This document shows positions 44,081-52,590 of a DNA stretch of 64,000 nucleotides, piece by piece. Source of the DNA: HXMU1428-3 sp965215715 (GTDB taxonomy: Bacteria; Pseudomonadota; Alphaproteobacteria; Rhizobiales; HXMU1428-3); contig OZ244129.1 of NCBI GenBank assembly GCA_965215715.1, positions 1,364,001 through 1,428,000 of the forward strand. Reading direction: 5' to 3'. A program made the translations under genes and the position numbers. The first letter of the stretch is position 1, and each line of letters opens with the position of its first letter. The notes under the pieces were generated by a model, which was given only the letters and a program-made list of their open reading frames with translations, was not told the origin of the DNA and did no database searches.

Positions 44081-44644
44081 ATGAAAATTAATGGCAATGA
44101 AATCCGCCCAGGCAATGTTATCCAGCACAAGGGGGGGCTTTGGGCAGCTGTCAAAACCCAGGCTGTCAAACCGGGCAAAGGCGGCGCCTTTAACCAGGTG
44201 GAACTTAAAAACCTCATTGATGGTACCAAATTGAATGAACGCTTTCGCGCCTCTGAGACGGTTGAGCGCGTTCGTCTTGAACAAAAGGATCATCAGTTTT
44301 TATATGCTGAAGGCGACATGATGGTTTTCATGGATTTGGAGTCTTATGAGCAAATCGAGTTGGAACGCGATTTTATTGGCGAGCGTGCTGCGTTTTTGCA
44401 AGATAATATGAATGTTGTCCTTGAAAGCCATGAAGGCAAACCAATTGGCATTTCATTGCCAGACCAAGTGACCTTGGAAATCACTGAAGCTGAACCCGTT
44501 GTGAAAGGGCAAACAGCGGCCTCTTCTAACAAACCAGCCATTTTAGAAAATGGCATGCGCGTCATGGTGCCGCCTTTTATTAGTGTTGGTGAAAAAGTAG
44601 TTATTGATACCAATGAAATGATTTATCTGCGCCGGGCAGATTAA
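44081..44644 (+). CDS. efp: Elongation factor P
   Basis: EF-P relieves ribosome stalling at proline runs. The ATG at 44081 opens MKINGNEIRPGNVI, the normal start, with AAAGG eight bases upstream; the frame extends upstream without a better start. The modifiable Lys33 lies in VKPGKGGAF. The 187-residue length and the C-terminal GEKVVIDTNEMIYLRRAD are typical. It lies just upstream of suhB. Confidence 0.97.
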   Translation: MKINGNEIRPGNVIQHKGGLWAAVKTQAVKPGKGGAFNQVELKNLIDGTKLNERFRASETVERVRLEQKDHQFLYAEGDMMVFMDLESYEQIELERDFIGERAAFLQDNMNVVLESHEGKPIGISLPDQVTLEITEAEPVVKGQTAASSNKPAILENGMRVMVPPFISVGEKVVIDTNEMIYLRRAD

Positions 44645-44688
44645 TGAAATCTTTTTAGCCATTTTAAATTTTTAAGGAACCTAAGTTC

Positions 44689-45480
44689 GTGCCCGCATCT
44701 GCTTTAATGAACGTTATGACCAATGCTGCGCGCAAAGCCAGCCGCCGGTTAATCAGAGACTTTAATGAAGTTGAACAATTGCAAGTCTCTGTCAAAGGTC
44801 CTTCTGACTTTGTCAGCCAAGCCGATTTGGCGTGTGAGAAGACCTTGTTTGAAGAGCTCTCAAAGGCCAGGGAAGGCTATGGCTTTTTAATGGAGGAACA
44901 AGGCACCGTACAAGGGGCTGATAAAACCCACCGCTGGATCATCGACCCGCTTGATGGGACCACAAACTTTTTGCACGGCATCCCCCTTTTTGCTATCTCC
45001 ATTGCGTTAGAGCGTGAGGGTGAGCTGGTTGCCGGCATTGTCTACAACCCGGCAATGGATGAGATTTTCACAGCTGAGCGCGGCAAAGGGGCGTTTTTAA
45101 ATGACCGGCGCATCCGTGTTGCTGGGCGCAAATATTTATCCGAGTGTGTCACTGTTACTGGCATTCCACATCGAGGCAAGAGCGGGCATGAGCAAATGAT
45201 AAATGAACAACGCGCCATCATGCGTGAGGCCTCTGGCGTGCGGCGCACCGGCTCTGCGGCACTTGATTTGGCTTGGACGGCGGCTGGGCGGTTTGACGCT
45301 TATTGGGAGCGCAACCTCCAAGCTTGGGATGTGGCAGCTGGCATCTTGTTGGTGCGTGAGGCTGGCGGCATGGTAACTGACTTAGAGGGTGGCAACACAA
45401 TGCTGGAAACCGGGGATATTTTGGCCGCAAACACCCCTATTCACAAGGCTATGACAAAAGTTCTGAACCAGGCAGATTAG
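44689..45480 (+). CDS. suhB: Inositol monophosphatase family protein (SuhB-like)
   Basis: A 263-residue Mg-dependent phosphatase: WIIDPLDGTTNFLHG holds two metal ligands, GFLMEEQG supplies another, and LQAWDVAAGILLVREAGG is the C-terminal motif. It starts with GTG, with AAGGAA nine bases upstream. SuhB-type proteins hydrolyse inositol-1-phosphate and related substrates and can bind RNA polymerase complexes. It is co-directional with efp. Confidence 0.93.
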   Translation: MPASALMNVMTNAARKASRRLIRDFNEVEQLQVSVKGPSDFVSQADLACEKTLFEELSKAREGYGFLMEEQGTVQGADKTHRWIIDPLDGTTNFLHGIPLFAISIALEREGELVAGIVYNPAMDEIFTAERGKGAFLNDRRIRVAGRKYLSECVTVTGIPHRGKSGHEQMINEQRAIMREASGVRRTGSAALDLAWTAAGRFDAYWERNLQAWDVAAGILLVREAGGMVTDLEGGNTMLETGDILAANTPIHKAMTKVLNQAD

Positions 45481-45698
45481 ACAAGAACAGTGAAAAAACG
45501 CAAAAGCGCCATGAATGCCTCTTAACAATTTGAAAAGACAAAATTTGATTTTACATAATTTTAGGCTAATGTTGAGCTCATTGATCAAAAATAAGGGAGC
45601 GTGCCCACCCACTTTTCAACCGCTAATTATTTAAATTCATTGATTTTTTATAATTCAGCAAAGCAAAAGCAGGCGTTTGAGCTGGGCGTGAAAAAAGT

Positions 45699-46679
45699 GT
45701 GTCAAAAGCAATAGTAACGGTTTCTAAGCCAGGCGTATATTTATGGCGGATGATTGTTTTTTTGATCCTTATTGGTTTTCTCGTGGCCATATTAACCGGC
45801 CAAATTAAAACCGCCTTTATGGCCAACCCGGCCCTTAACGGCATGATTGTCGCTGTTTTGCTTATCGGTACTTTGTTTGCCATTGGGCAAATTTTGCGTC
45901 TTTATCCTGAAATTCGCTGGATCAATAATTTCCGTTTTGCGGACCCTGGCAGCACACGCGGCTCAAAACCACCCAAACTTCTTGCAAGCATGGCCAATAT
46001 GCTGCGCAATCAAGCTGGACCGTTAAGCCTTTCCACCAATGTTACCAGCTCTATTCTGGATGGTGTTGGCTCTCGCCTTGATGAGGCCAGAGACACTGCG
46101 CGTTACTTAGTCGGCCTTCTTATCTTCCTTGGCTTGCTTGGTACTTTCTGGGGGTTGCTTGAAACCATTCAATCAGTTGGTTCAACCATCAGCGCGCTTG
46201 ACACCTCTGGCAATAATGTTGGCGTGTTCACTGCCTTGAAAGAAGGTTTGCAAGCGCCGCTACAAGGCATGGGTACCGCCTTTTCCTCTTCTTTGTTTGG
46301 TCTTGCTGGCTCGCTTATTCTGGGCTTTCTTGATTTGCAAGCAGGCCAGGCGCAAAATCGTTTTTATCACGAGACAGAAGAATGGCTTGCCAGCATGACA
46401 GTGGTCTCGGCTGATCAATCAGATGGCGTGCCGCAGCAAAATTTTGCCAATATGACAGAGCTGACCCAAACGTTGGCCAACATTGCTCATAGAATGGAGC
46501 AAGGCAATGCCGGTATGGTTAGCCAATCAGGTACAAACATAGCTGATACTTTAGAAGCTATGGTCAATCAAATGCGGGCCGAACAAAAGGTTGTGCGCCA
46601 ATGGATTGATGAGCAGGCCAATCAAAATTCTGAAATGCGCCACTTAATGGCAGAACTCATGAAAACCAGAGGACGCTAA
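45699..46679 (+). CDS. MotA/TolQ/ExbB-like membrane protein
   Basis: A 326-residue protein starting at GTG. Two N-terminal membrane helices (VFLILIGFLVAILTG and GMIVAVLLIGTLFAIGQ) precede a conserved channel-like region, LVGLLIFLGLLGTFWGLLETIQSV and LQGMGTAFSSSLFGLAGSLILGF, typical of proton-channel subunits. A coiled coil follows (NMTELTQTLANIAHRMEQ). It is followed after three bases by an OmpA/MotB-like gene, and the two likely form a stator-like unit. It is distinct from the tolQ elsewhere in the window and from flagellar MotA. Confidence 0.85.
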   Translation: MSKAIVTVSKPGVYLWRMIVFLILIGFLVAILTGQIKTAFMANPALNGMIVAVLLIGTLFAIGQILRLYPEIRWINNFRFADPGSTRGSKPPKLLASMANMLRNQAGPLSLSTNVTSSILDGVGSRLDEARDTARYLVGLLIFLGLLGTFWGLLETIQSVGSTISALDTSGNNVGVFTALKEGLQAPLQGMGTAFSSSLFGLAGSLILGFLDLQAGQAQNRFYHETEEWLASMTVVSADQSDGVPQQNFANMTELTQTLANIAHRMEQGNAGMVSQSGTNIADTLEAMVNQMRAEQKVVRQWIDEQANQNSEMRHLMAELMKTRGR

Positions 46680-46682
46680 ACC

Positions 46683-47714
46683 ATGGCTTTTGGGCGCGCC
46701 CGGCGGCGTTATAATGATGGGGGCTCTTACTGGCCTGGCTTTGTGGATGCTATGGCCACATTGCTGCTCGTCATGACATTCTTGCTGTCGATTTTGTCTG
46801 TCGCGCAATATTTTGTCACCCAGGAAGCCACTGGCAAAGACAATGCGCTGCAGCGCTTAAACCAGCAAATTTTAGAACTTACTGATTTGTTGGCTTTGGA
46901 AAAGAACGAACGTAAGGGGCTTGAATCAAGCTTGGCTTTGCTAAAAGCCACATTGGCTGACAGCCAATCTAAGAACAAAGAATTGCAAGGTCTGATTGGT
47001 CTTGGTGATGATAAAACCAAAACCGCTCAATTGGAAATTGCTGAGCTTAACAAACGGCTTAAAGGGGAAAAGGAGCTGTCTGAAGAGGCCAGCGCCCAGG
47101 TGGCATTGCTTAACCAACAGATGGCCGCCTTGCGGCGCCAGATTGCAGCGCTGAACGAAGCGCTTGAGGCTTCTGAGAAAAAGGACCAAGAACAACAAGA
47201 CCGGATTAAAGATCTTGGCGCTCGCCTGAATGTGGCCCTGGCCAAACGGGTGCAAGAGCTTAGCTCTTACCGCTCAGACTTTTTTGGCCGTTTGCGCAAA
47301 TTACTTGGTAACCGGCCTGGCATTCGGGTTGTCGGTGACCGGTTTGTGTTCCAATCTGAGGTCTTGTTTCCTTCAGGCTCTGATATTCTCAACCCTGCAG
47401 GCCAGGTTGAAATGAGCAAACTGGCTTCCGCTCTTATTGAAATTGGGCAAGAAATTCCGCCCAACATCAATTGGGTGCTGCGCGTTGATGGGCACACCGA
47501 CAAACAACCGATTAACACACCGACCTTCCCTTCTAACTGGGAATTGTCTTCCGCACGCGCGATATCTGTGGTGCGCCATCTGATTGAGCAGGGTGTGCCT
47601 TCACGACGGCTTGTGGCGGCAGGCTTTGGCGAGTTCCAACCGCTTGACCCGAATGAGTCGGTAGAGGCTTTTGCTAAAAACCGCCGTATTGAATTAAAAC
47701 TAACTGAAAAGTAA
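46683..47714 (+). CDS. OmpA/MotB-like peptidoglycan-binding membrane protein
   Basis: A 343-residue protein: one N-terminal membrane helix (FVDAMATLLLVMTFLLSIL) with Asp-Ala-Met at the start as in MotB/TolR-like subunits, a long coiled coil (about 55-185) and a C-terminal OmpA domain (WVLRVDGHTDKQPI, WELSSARAISVVRHLIE, RRLVAAGFGEFQPL). It would anchor the MotA-like partner to peptidoglycan. The pair follows suhB in Hyphomicrobiales. What the proton flow would drive is unknown. Confidence 0.87.
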   Translation: MAFGRARRRYNDGGSYWPGFVDAMATLLLVMTFLLSILSVAQYFVTQEATGKDNALQRLNQQILELTDLLALEKNERKGLESSLALLKATLADSQSKNKELQGLIGLGDDKTKTAQLEIAELNKRLKGEKELSEEASAQVALLNQQMAALRRQIAALNEALEASEKKDQEQQDRIKDLGARLNVALAKRVQELSSYRSDFFGRLRKLLGNRPGIRVVGDRFVFQSEVLFPSGSDILNPAGQVEMSKLASALIEIGQEIPPNINWVLRVDGHTDKQPINTPTFPSNWELSSARAISVVRHLIEQGVPSRRLVAAGFGEFQPLDPNESVEAFAKNRRIELKLTEK

Positions 47715-47756
47715 GCGCCTGGAAGTTAAAGCACGCGGCACCCTCTTTTTTTACTT

Positions 47757-47930
47757 AGAGCATTGTCACATTGTTTTGAATTCAAAGTCATGCTCTATCT
47801 TCTTGTTTATGCGTGTCTTTTTTCTTGGCGCTTTAGATTGCCCACCAACAACCGCTTTCTTGGCGCTTTAGATTGCCCACCAACAACCGCGCTATTTCAC
47901 AAAACCGGTACCACTTTTGCGCGACACGCA
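47757..47930. repeat. Composite palindromic repeat, copy F, interrupted
   Basis: Same two-part unit as 12585-12685: AGAGCATTGTCAC / GTCATGCTCT (47757-47796), then GCGTGTC (47810) and the right half AAAACCGGTACCACTTTTGCGCGACACGCA (positions 47901-47930). Between the halves of the second palindrome lie two 35-bp direct repeats. It ends one base before the ABC exporter stop codon. Confidence 0.75.
47824..47893. repeat. Two 35-bp tandem repeats inside palindrome F
   Basis: Units at 47824-47858 and 47859-47893 begin CTTGGCGCTTTAGATTGCCC and differ only in the last three bases. They split the palindrome in its left arm, so they were inserted or expanded after it arose. Confidence 0.85.
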
Positions 47931-49721
47931 CTAGTGATCGGCCTGCAATTGCGTTTGAGCAAGTTTGGCATAAACGCCGCCGCGCTCCACCAAAGCGCTA
48001 TGCGTGCCCTCTTCCACAATACGTCCCTGATCAAGAACAAAAATACGGTCGGCATTCATTACCGTTGAAAGCCGATGGGCAATGATAAAGCTGGTGCGAC
48101 CGGCCATAAGCTCTTGTAGCGCTTTTTGCACCTTTTCCTCATTTTGCGCATCAAGAGCGCTTGTGGCTTCATCAAGCAATAAGATGGGTGCCTCATGCAA
48201 AATGGCGCGTGCCAGGGCAAGCCTTTGGCGCTGGCCGCCAGACAAGCTTTGCCCGCCCTCACCAACGAAGGTGTCATAGCCCTTGTCAAACCGATTGATA
48301 AAATCATCAGCTTGGGCCGCTTTTGCTGCCTTTATCACACTGTCTTTTGAAGCGCCGGGCCTGGCAAAGGCGATGTTGTCATAAACGCTGGCATCAAATA
48401 GGGCTGGTTCTTGTGGTACCAAAGCAAATTGAGCGCGCAAATCATCTAAAGAAACGTCCTCGATGGGCACACCATCGAGCAAAACCTGTCCTGCACCGGG
48501 ATCATAAAAGCGCAACAGCAACTGAAACAATGTGCTTTTCCCTGCTCCAGAGCTGCCAACTATGGCCACTTGTTCGCCAGGTTGAACCGAAAAGCTAATG
48601 CCATCTAGCACCACATTTTCTTGCCGTGTTGGATAAGAAAAACTCACATTTTCAAAAGAAATTTGCCCCCGGACATCGCCTTCAAACTTTTTGGCATCTT
48701 GCTTTTCTTTAACGTGTGATGACAAATCTAGGAACGCTGTTAAGCGGTCTGCGGCACCAGCTGCCTGGGCCACTTCCCCCCAAACTTCGCTTAGCGCCCC
48801 CATGGCACCGCCAGCAAAAACCGCATAGAGCATGAATTGCACTAATGCCCCTGGGCTCATTGCCCCGGTCATGACATCATGAGCGCCATACCATAAAATA
48901 AAGACGATGCTTGCCATCACCAAGAAAATGGCAATGGCTGTTAACACAGCGCGTGCCTTGGTGCGCACCAAACCGGCATCAACGGCTTGCTCATTGCTGT
49001 TTGAAAATTTTTCAATCACTTGGTTTTGAGCGCCAAAGGCTTGCACTGTGCGCACATTTAAGAGCGCTTCAGAACCATATTGATTTAACCCGGCCAACAC
49101 ATCTTGGGCCTTGCCTGATAAACGGCGGACCATGCGCCCATAAAATACCAGCGGCAACACAACGATTGGGATGGCGCAAATCACCATGAAGGAGAGCGAG
49201 GGAGAGGAGACAACCATCATCACCAGCCCGCCAATGAATACCAACATATTGCGCAGCGCTTGGCTAACATTGGAGCGGATGGCTGTGTTGATCAAAGTTG
49301 TATCTGCGGCCATGCGAGACATAATCTCACCTGAATGGTTTTGATCATAAAAAGCGCCGCTGAATGAAATCAGTTTTTGAAAAACGTCGTGCTTAAGATC
49401 AGCAACCAAGCGCTCTCCAAGCCAATAAGCGCAATAAAACCTCAATGACGAGGCCAGCGCCAAAATCGTGACAATGCCCAACAGCAATTGAAAATACCCA
49501 TCAATAACAGCTCCATCACGACCAACAAAACCTTGGTCTATCACCAGACGAATGGCAAAGGGTAAAGCCAGGGTTGAAAGGGCTGCAACCAATAGCGCCC
49601 CTAAAGACAGTGCAACCATAACCGGGTATCGGCGCAGATAAGGCATCAAACGTAAAAGGGAATAAGTTTTGGGCTTAGACGTTTCGTCGCTCTTTATTTT
49701 TTTATCAGACTCTTGCAGCAC
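47931..49721 (-). CDS. MsbA-like ABC exporter (half-transporter with fused ATPase)
   Basis: A 596-residue protein with six membrane helices (about 30-325) and a C-terminal ATPase: Walker A VGSSGAGKST, Q-loop LVPQEPALFD, signature LSGGQRQRLALARA, Walker B ILLLDEATSALD and H-loop AHRLST. It would act as a homodimer exporting lipids or hydrophobic compounds. The sequence resembles the MsbA-related subgroup TIGR02204. It is convergent with the OmpA-like gene. Confidence 0.93.
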   Translation of the reverse strand: MLQESDKKIKSDETSKPKTYSLLRLMPYLRRYPVMVALSLGALLVAALSTLALPFAIRLVIDQGFVGRDGAVIDGYFQLLLGIVTILALASSLRFYCAYWLGERLVADLKHDVFQKLISFSGAFYDQNHSGEIMSRMAADTTLINTAIRSNVSQALRNMLVFIGGLVMMVVSSPSLSFMVICAIPIVVLPLVFYGRMVRRLSGKAQDVLAGLNQYGSEALLNVRTVQAFGAQNQVIEKFSNSNEQAVDAGLVRTKARAVLTAIAIFLVMASIVFILWYGAHDVMTGAMSPGALVQFMLYAVFAGGAMGALSEVWGEVAQAAGAADRLTAFLDLSSHVKEKQDAKKFEGDVRGQISFENVSFSYPTRQENVVLDGISFSVQPGEQVAIVGSSGAGKSTLFQLLLRFYDPGAGQVLLDGVPIEDVSLDDLRAQFALVPQEPALFDASVYDNIAFARPGASKDSVIKAAKAAQADDFINRFDKGYDTFVGEGGQSLSGGQRQRLALARAILHEAPILLLDEATSALDAQNEEKVQKALQELMAGRTSFIIAHRLSTVMNADRIFVLDQGRIVEEGTHSALVERGGVYAKLAQTQLQADH

Positions 49722-49743
49722 AACTGTTATCAGATCATTTAAC

Positions 49744-49793
49744 TAGAGCGCTGCTCCTTTAAAGGGTAACACCGTTTTTAAAAATACGCTCTA
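49744..49793. repeat. Diverged palindromic repeat, copy G
   Basis: Arms TAGAGCG / CGCTCTA enclose a core that on the minus strand reads AAAACGGTGTTACCCTTT, close to the AAAACCGGTGTCCACTTTT of copy E. It lies 22 bases upstream of the ABC exporter start. Confidence 0.5.
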
Positions 49794-49940
49794 AGGCCAA
49801 AAACAAAATATGAATCATGAGAACTTAAGGCTAAGCGCTAGCGCTGTCCAGAGCCAACTTGGAGAAAATCACGGTTGCAGTTAACCTGAATAGCTAAAAT
49901 TGGAGATTACAAGCTATAACAGGCAACTTATTGATCAAGC

Positions 49941-50771
49941 TTAAGCTTCTATCATTGTCGTTGCGACAATTGAATAAAGGTCTGTCCAGGCTTGGCGGAC
50001 CTCATCGGTTAACGCTGGCCCTAAGCCTTGCTCGAATGTCCACATTAAGGCTTCAGCCACATGAACATAATGCTCATCTACAACGCCGTAATCTTTATGA
50101 CGCTTGCCTAAATCTTGGACAATCGGCACCACTTTTTCAGGTGCGCGCAAGCTGTTAACCAAAACTTTTAAGGCTGCCATAAGCTTCTTCTTTTGCTCTG
50201 ACAAATCCTCTGGAAACAGAGCGCTCAAGGACGGTTCAATTTCAAACAAACGTTGATAAAACAAATCAGCAGCTTGGTCTGAAATTCCATCTACAAGGGC
50301 AAAGCTATCTTCGATTAAAGTAAGTTGATGCTCACTCAGTCCTAAAGCCCCGACTTGTTGGGGGGCTTCTTCTTTTACAATAGGCTCTGGGACATCTTGG
50401 TGATCTGGCAACTCAGGATATGATATGTTGTCTGAAGTATCAGCTAATTCTTTCACTAAAGTATCAACATTACTGCCAAGTGAGTTCACATGAAAATTTA
50501 ATGTTTTTAAAATTTCGGAGATTTCTTCGGTTGCCTCTTTGGTCTGTTCGGCCAAAACTTTTACTTCACCGGCAACAACGGCAAAGCCTTTGCCACTTTC
50601 ACCAGCACGTGCCGCTTCAATTGTTGCGTTAAGAGCCAACAAATTTGTCTGCCTGGTAACAGCATGAATTTGAGAGGCAACACCAGATACGCGATCAATT
50701 TGCTCCTTTAAACTGGAGACCTCACCTTCACTATCTTTGAGTGTTTTTTGCAATCCAAGAGAAAGAGGCAT
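49941..50771 (-). CDS. Chemoreceptor signalling hairpin fused to a C-terminal globin
   Basis: A 276-residue soluble protein with an unusual order. Residues 15-110 are a short MCP signalling hairpin, with the tip RQTNLLALNATIEAARAG (40-57) and GKGFAVVAGEVKVLAEQT (60-77) that contacts CheA/CheW. A Pro/Glu linker follows (118-140). Residues 142-276 are a single-domain globin: Phe186 (CD1), Gln193 (E7, distal) and His225 (F8, proximal, in GKRHKDYGV), then the GH helices (ALMWTFEQGLGPALTDEVRQ). Classical globin-coupled sensors have globin first and signalling domain last. No membrane helix is present. It would sense oxygen or NO and signal to a chemotaxis-like kinase; no che genes are in view. Confidence 0.85.
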   Translation of the reverse strand: MPLSLGLQKTLKDSEGEVSSLKEQIDRVSGVASQIHAVTRQTNLLALNATIEAARAGESGKGFAVVAGEVKVLAEQTKEATEEISEILKTLNFHVNSLGSNVDTLVKELADTSDNISYPELPDHQDVPEPIVKEEAPQQVGALGLSEHQLTLIEDSFALVDGISDQAADLFYQRLFEIEPSLSALFPEDLSEQKKKLMAALKVLVNSLRAPEKVVPIVQDLGKRHKDYGVVDEHYVHVAEALMWTFEQGLGPALTDEVRQAWTDLYSIVATTMIEA

Positions 50772-50952
50772 ATTTTATCCATCAATGTTGTCGGTAGAAT
50801 CATTGTTTTCGTGGCATTTTTAGACTCAAAACAAATGACCACACGTAATAGGTGTCTGACTCACGTAAACAAACCCTTAAAAACTGTCTGTATGGGCTCA
50901 TTTTGATCGGTATTATTGTGCCTTAAAGGTTGAAAAATATGTTTAAAGCGGC

Positions 50953-51576
50953 CTATTGCTCTTTGAGCAAAGCAGCCACTCTTTTACGCAATTTAGGAAC
51001 GTAATCAGCCTCAAACCAAGGGTTCTTCTTTAACCAACGGGTGTTGCGCCATGAAGGGTGTGGCAAAGGTAAATAGGCCGGCTTGGACTTAACCGCCAAA
51101 TAGGTTTGATAGTTAGATACGATCTCTTGCAATGAACTGCGCTTGGAGTGCTGCAAATGATAATCCATAGCGTAACGCCCGATCACCAATATCAGCTCAA
51201 GTTGAGGTAGCCTGGCCATGAGTTGATCATGCCAAGTGGCCCTGCATTCTGGCCGTGGTGGCAAATCAGCGCCTTTCTCTGTTTGTCCGGGGAAGCAAAA
51301 GCCCATTGGGATCACGTTAACGCGGCTTGCATCATAAAATTGTTCGTTGCTCAGACCTGTCCATTGTCTTAACCGGTCGCCGGACCTGTCTGTAAAGGGG
51401 CGGCCTGAGGCGTGAACTTTGGTTCCCGGCGCTTGGCCGCAAATGGCCAGTTTCGCAGTTGTTGAGACTTGTAAAACCGGGCGTGGTTTGTGGGGCAAAG
51501 GTTTGCCTTTGGGACGGGCGCGACAAATATCACATTGGCGAATTTGTCTGACAAGTGTTTCAAGTTTTGGTTTCAT
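50953..51576 (-). CDS. Uracil-DNA glycosylase family protein
   Basis: A 207-residue member of the UDG superfamily: GQAPGTKVHASGRPF (motif 1 region), SGDRLRQWTGL, MGFCFPG and LPLPHPSWRNTRW (motif 2 region). Cys15 and Cys18 (CDIC) lie at the N terminus, but a full four-Cys iron-sulfur set like that of family 4 enzymes is not evident. It probably excises deaminated or damaged bases. It stands alone on its strand. Confidence 0.85.
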   Translation of the reverse strand: MKPKLETLVRQIRQCDICRARPKGKPLPHKPRPVLQVSTTAKLAICGQAPGTKVHASGRPFTDRSGDRLRQWTGLSNEQFYDASRVNVIPMGFCFPGQTEKGADLPPRPECRATWHDQLMARLPQLELILVIGRYAMDYHLQHSKRSSLQEIVSNYQTYLAVKSKPAYLPLPHPSWRNTRWLKKNPWFEADYVPKLRKRVAALLKEQ

Positions 51577-51692
51577 GATGAAAGTTTTTCACTTTGCGCT
51601 CATTACAGCTTACTCACGAAAAACTGAATTGAGCCAAAAACGATTTTCATTACAATAGTAGTCAACGCAATTTTACCCTTATGAGGTATGTT

Positions 51693-52028
51693 ATGAAATC
51701 TATCAATAAATACCATTTAGGCTTAGCTCTTTTTTCAGCCTTTGCTTTGACGTTCAGCGTTGTGCAAGAGGCGCAAGCTGGGCGCTACAAACTTAAATGC
51801 CAGGGGCGTTATCAAGTTGTCGATGGCAGCCTTATTTCAACACCGCCTTGCGAAAATGCGTATTTAGCGCGCATTGCGCGCAGTTACGGCTTTAAAGTGA
51901 GCACCCGCCAAATGCGTAAAAACCCGAATAAAAAGGCTTATATTTGTTCTGCAATCGGGCATGACACCCGGGTTAGTGATTTTTGCTCAACTTACAGGGT
52001 TAGCCCTGGCGTTCGCGGTGCGTACTAA
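51693..52028 (+). CDS. Small secreted protein of unknown function
   Basis: I start at 51693, six bases after GAGG; an ATG at 51681 is in the same frame. The 111-residue product has a signal peptide ending near AQA-GR and a basic mature part with five cysteines (KLKCQGRYQVVDG, TPPCENAYLARIARSYGF, YICSAIGHDTRVSDFCSTYR). The pattern suggests disulfide bonds and a periplasmic or secreted role. I do not recognise the family with certainty. Confidence 0.65.
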   Translation: MKSINKYHLGLALFSAFALTFSVVQEAQAGRYKLKCQGRYQVVDGSLISTPPCENAYLARIARSYGFKVSTRQMRKNPNKKAYICSAIGHDTRVSDFCSTYRVSPGVRGAY

Positions 52029-52108
52029 ATAAAAAGACCCGCGACTTTTATCACCAGCCCTCCACTTTATTTGCTTGCTTCACAAGGAATTAGAGTGATA
52101 ATGCCCTT

Positions 52109-52570
52109 ATGATCAAGACTGCATGTCATAAAGTTTTTTCTTATAAGGGCTTAAACCTTGCTCTGCTTGGCCTTCTGGGCTTGTTAAGTGGATGTTCAGG
52201 GCTGGGCTATACCCCTCCGCCTGGGGCAAAATTAGGTGACGCTTTTTTAAGCTTAACGGTTAGCACCACTGATCGTAGTCGCATGCCCCAAGGGGCCGAT
52301 GTGGTCATTAGCATTGAAAACCCGGCCGCGGTGGAAGAAAAAAACAAGGTCATTATTGGGGATGTTGTTAAGCTGTCTCAGCCGGATACGGCTGTGAAAA
52401 TCAATTTCCCCATTGACCGTCACCTTTTAAGTGAGTGCGGCAAATCTAAGCCTTGCCAAATCAAGGTCAAGATCGCCAAAAGCGGTGCCATTCGTTATAT
52501 CTCGAACAAACCGGAACCCTTTAAAGCCGGCCAGAAAAAGGCTGAGATTTTGGTCTCCAAGCCTTCCTAA
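52109..52570 (+). CDS. YbaY-like lipoprotein
   Basis: A 153-residue lipoprotein precursor: lipobox LSGC at about residue 29 after a hydrophobic run. The mature part resembles the YbaY domain (LTVSTTDRSRMPQGADVVISIE, NFPIDRHLL, IKVKIAKSGAIRYISNKP), a beta sandwich annotated as a type III secretion pilotin-like lipoprotein domain though usually unconnected with such systems. The role is unknown. Confidence 0.68.
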   Translation: MIKTACHKVFSYKGLNLALLGLLGLLSGCSGLGYTPPPGAKLGDAFLSLTVSTTDRSRMPQGADVVISIENPAAVEEKNKVIIGDVVKLSQPDTAVKINFPIDRHLLSECGKSKPCQIKVKIAKSGAIRYISNKPEPFKAGQKKAEILVSKPS

Positions 52571-52590
52571 ATTACACACTACACGGCCGT

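Noticed and set aside
47824..47893. Possible CRISPR array at the 35-bp repeats
   Set aside because: Only two units, directly adjacent with no spacer; a simple tandem duplication.
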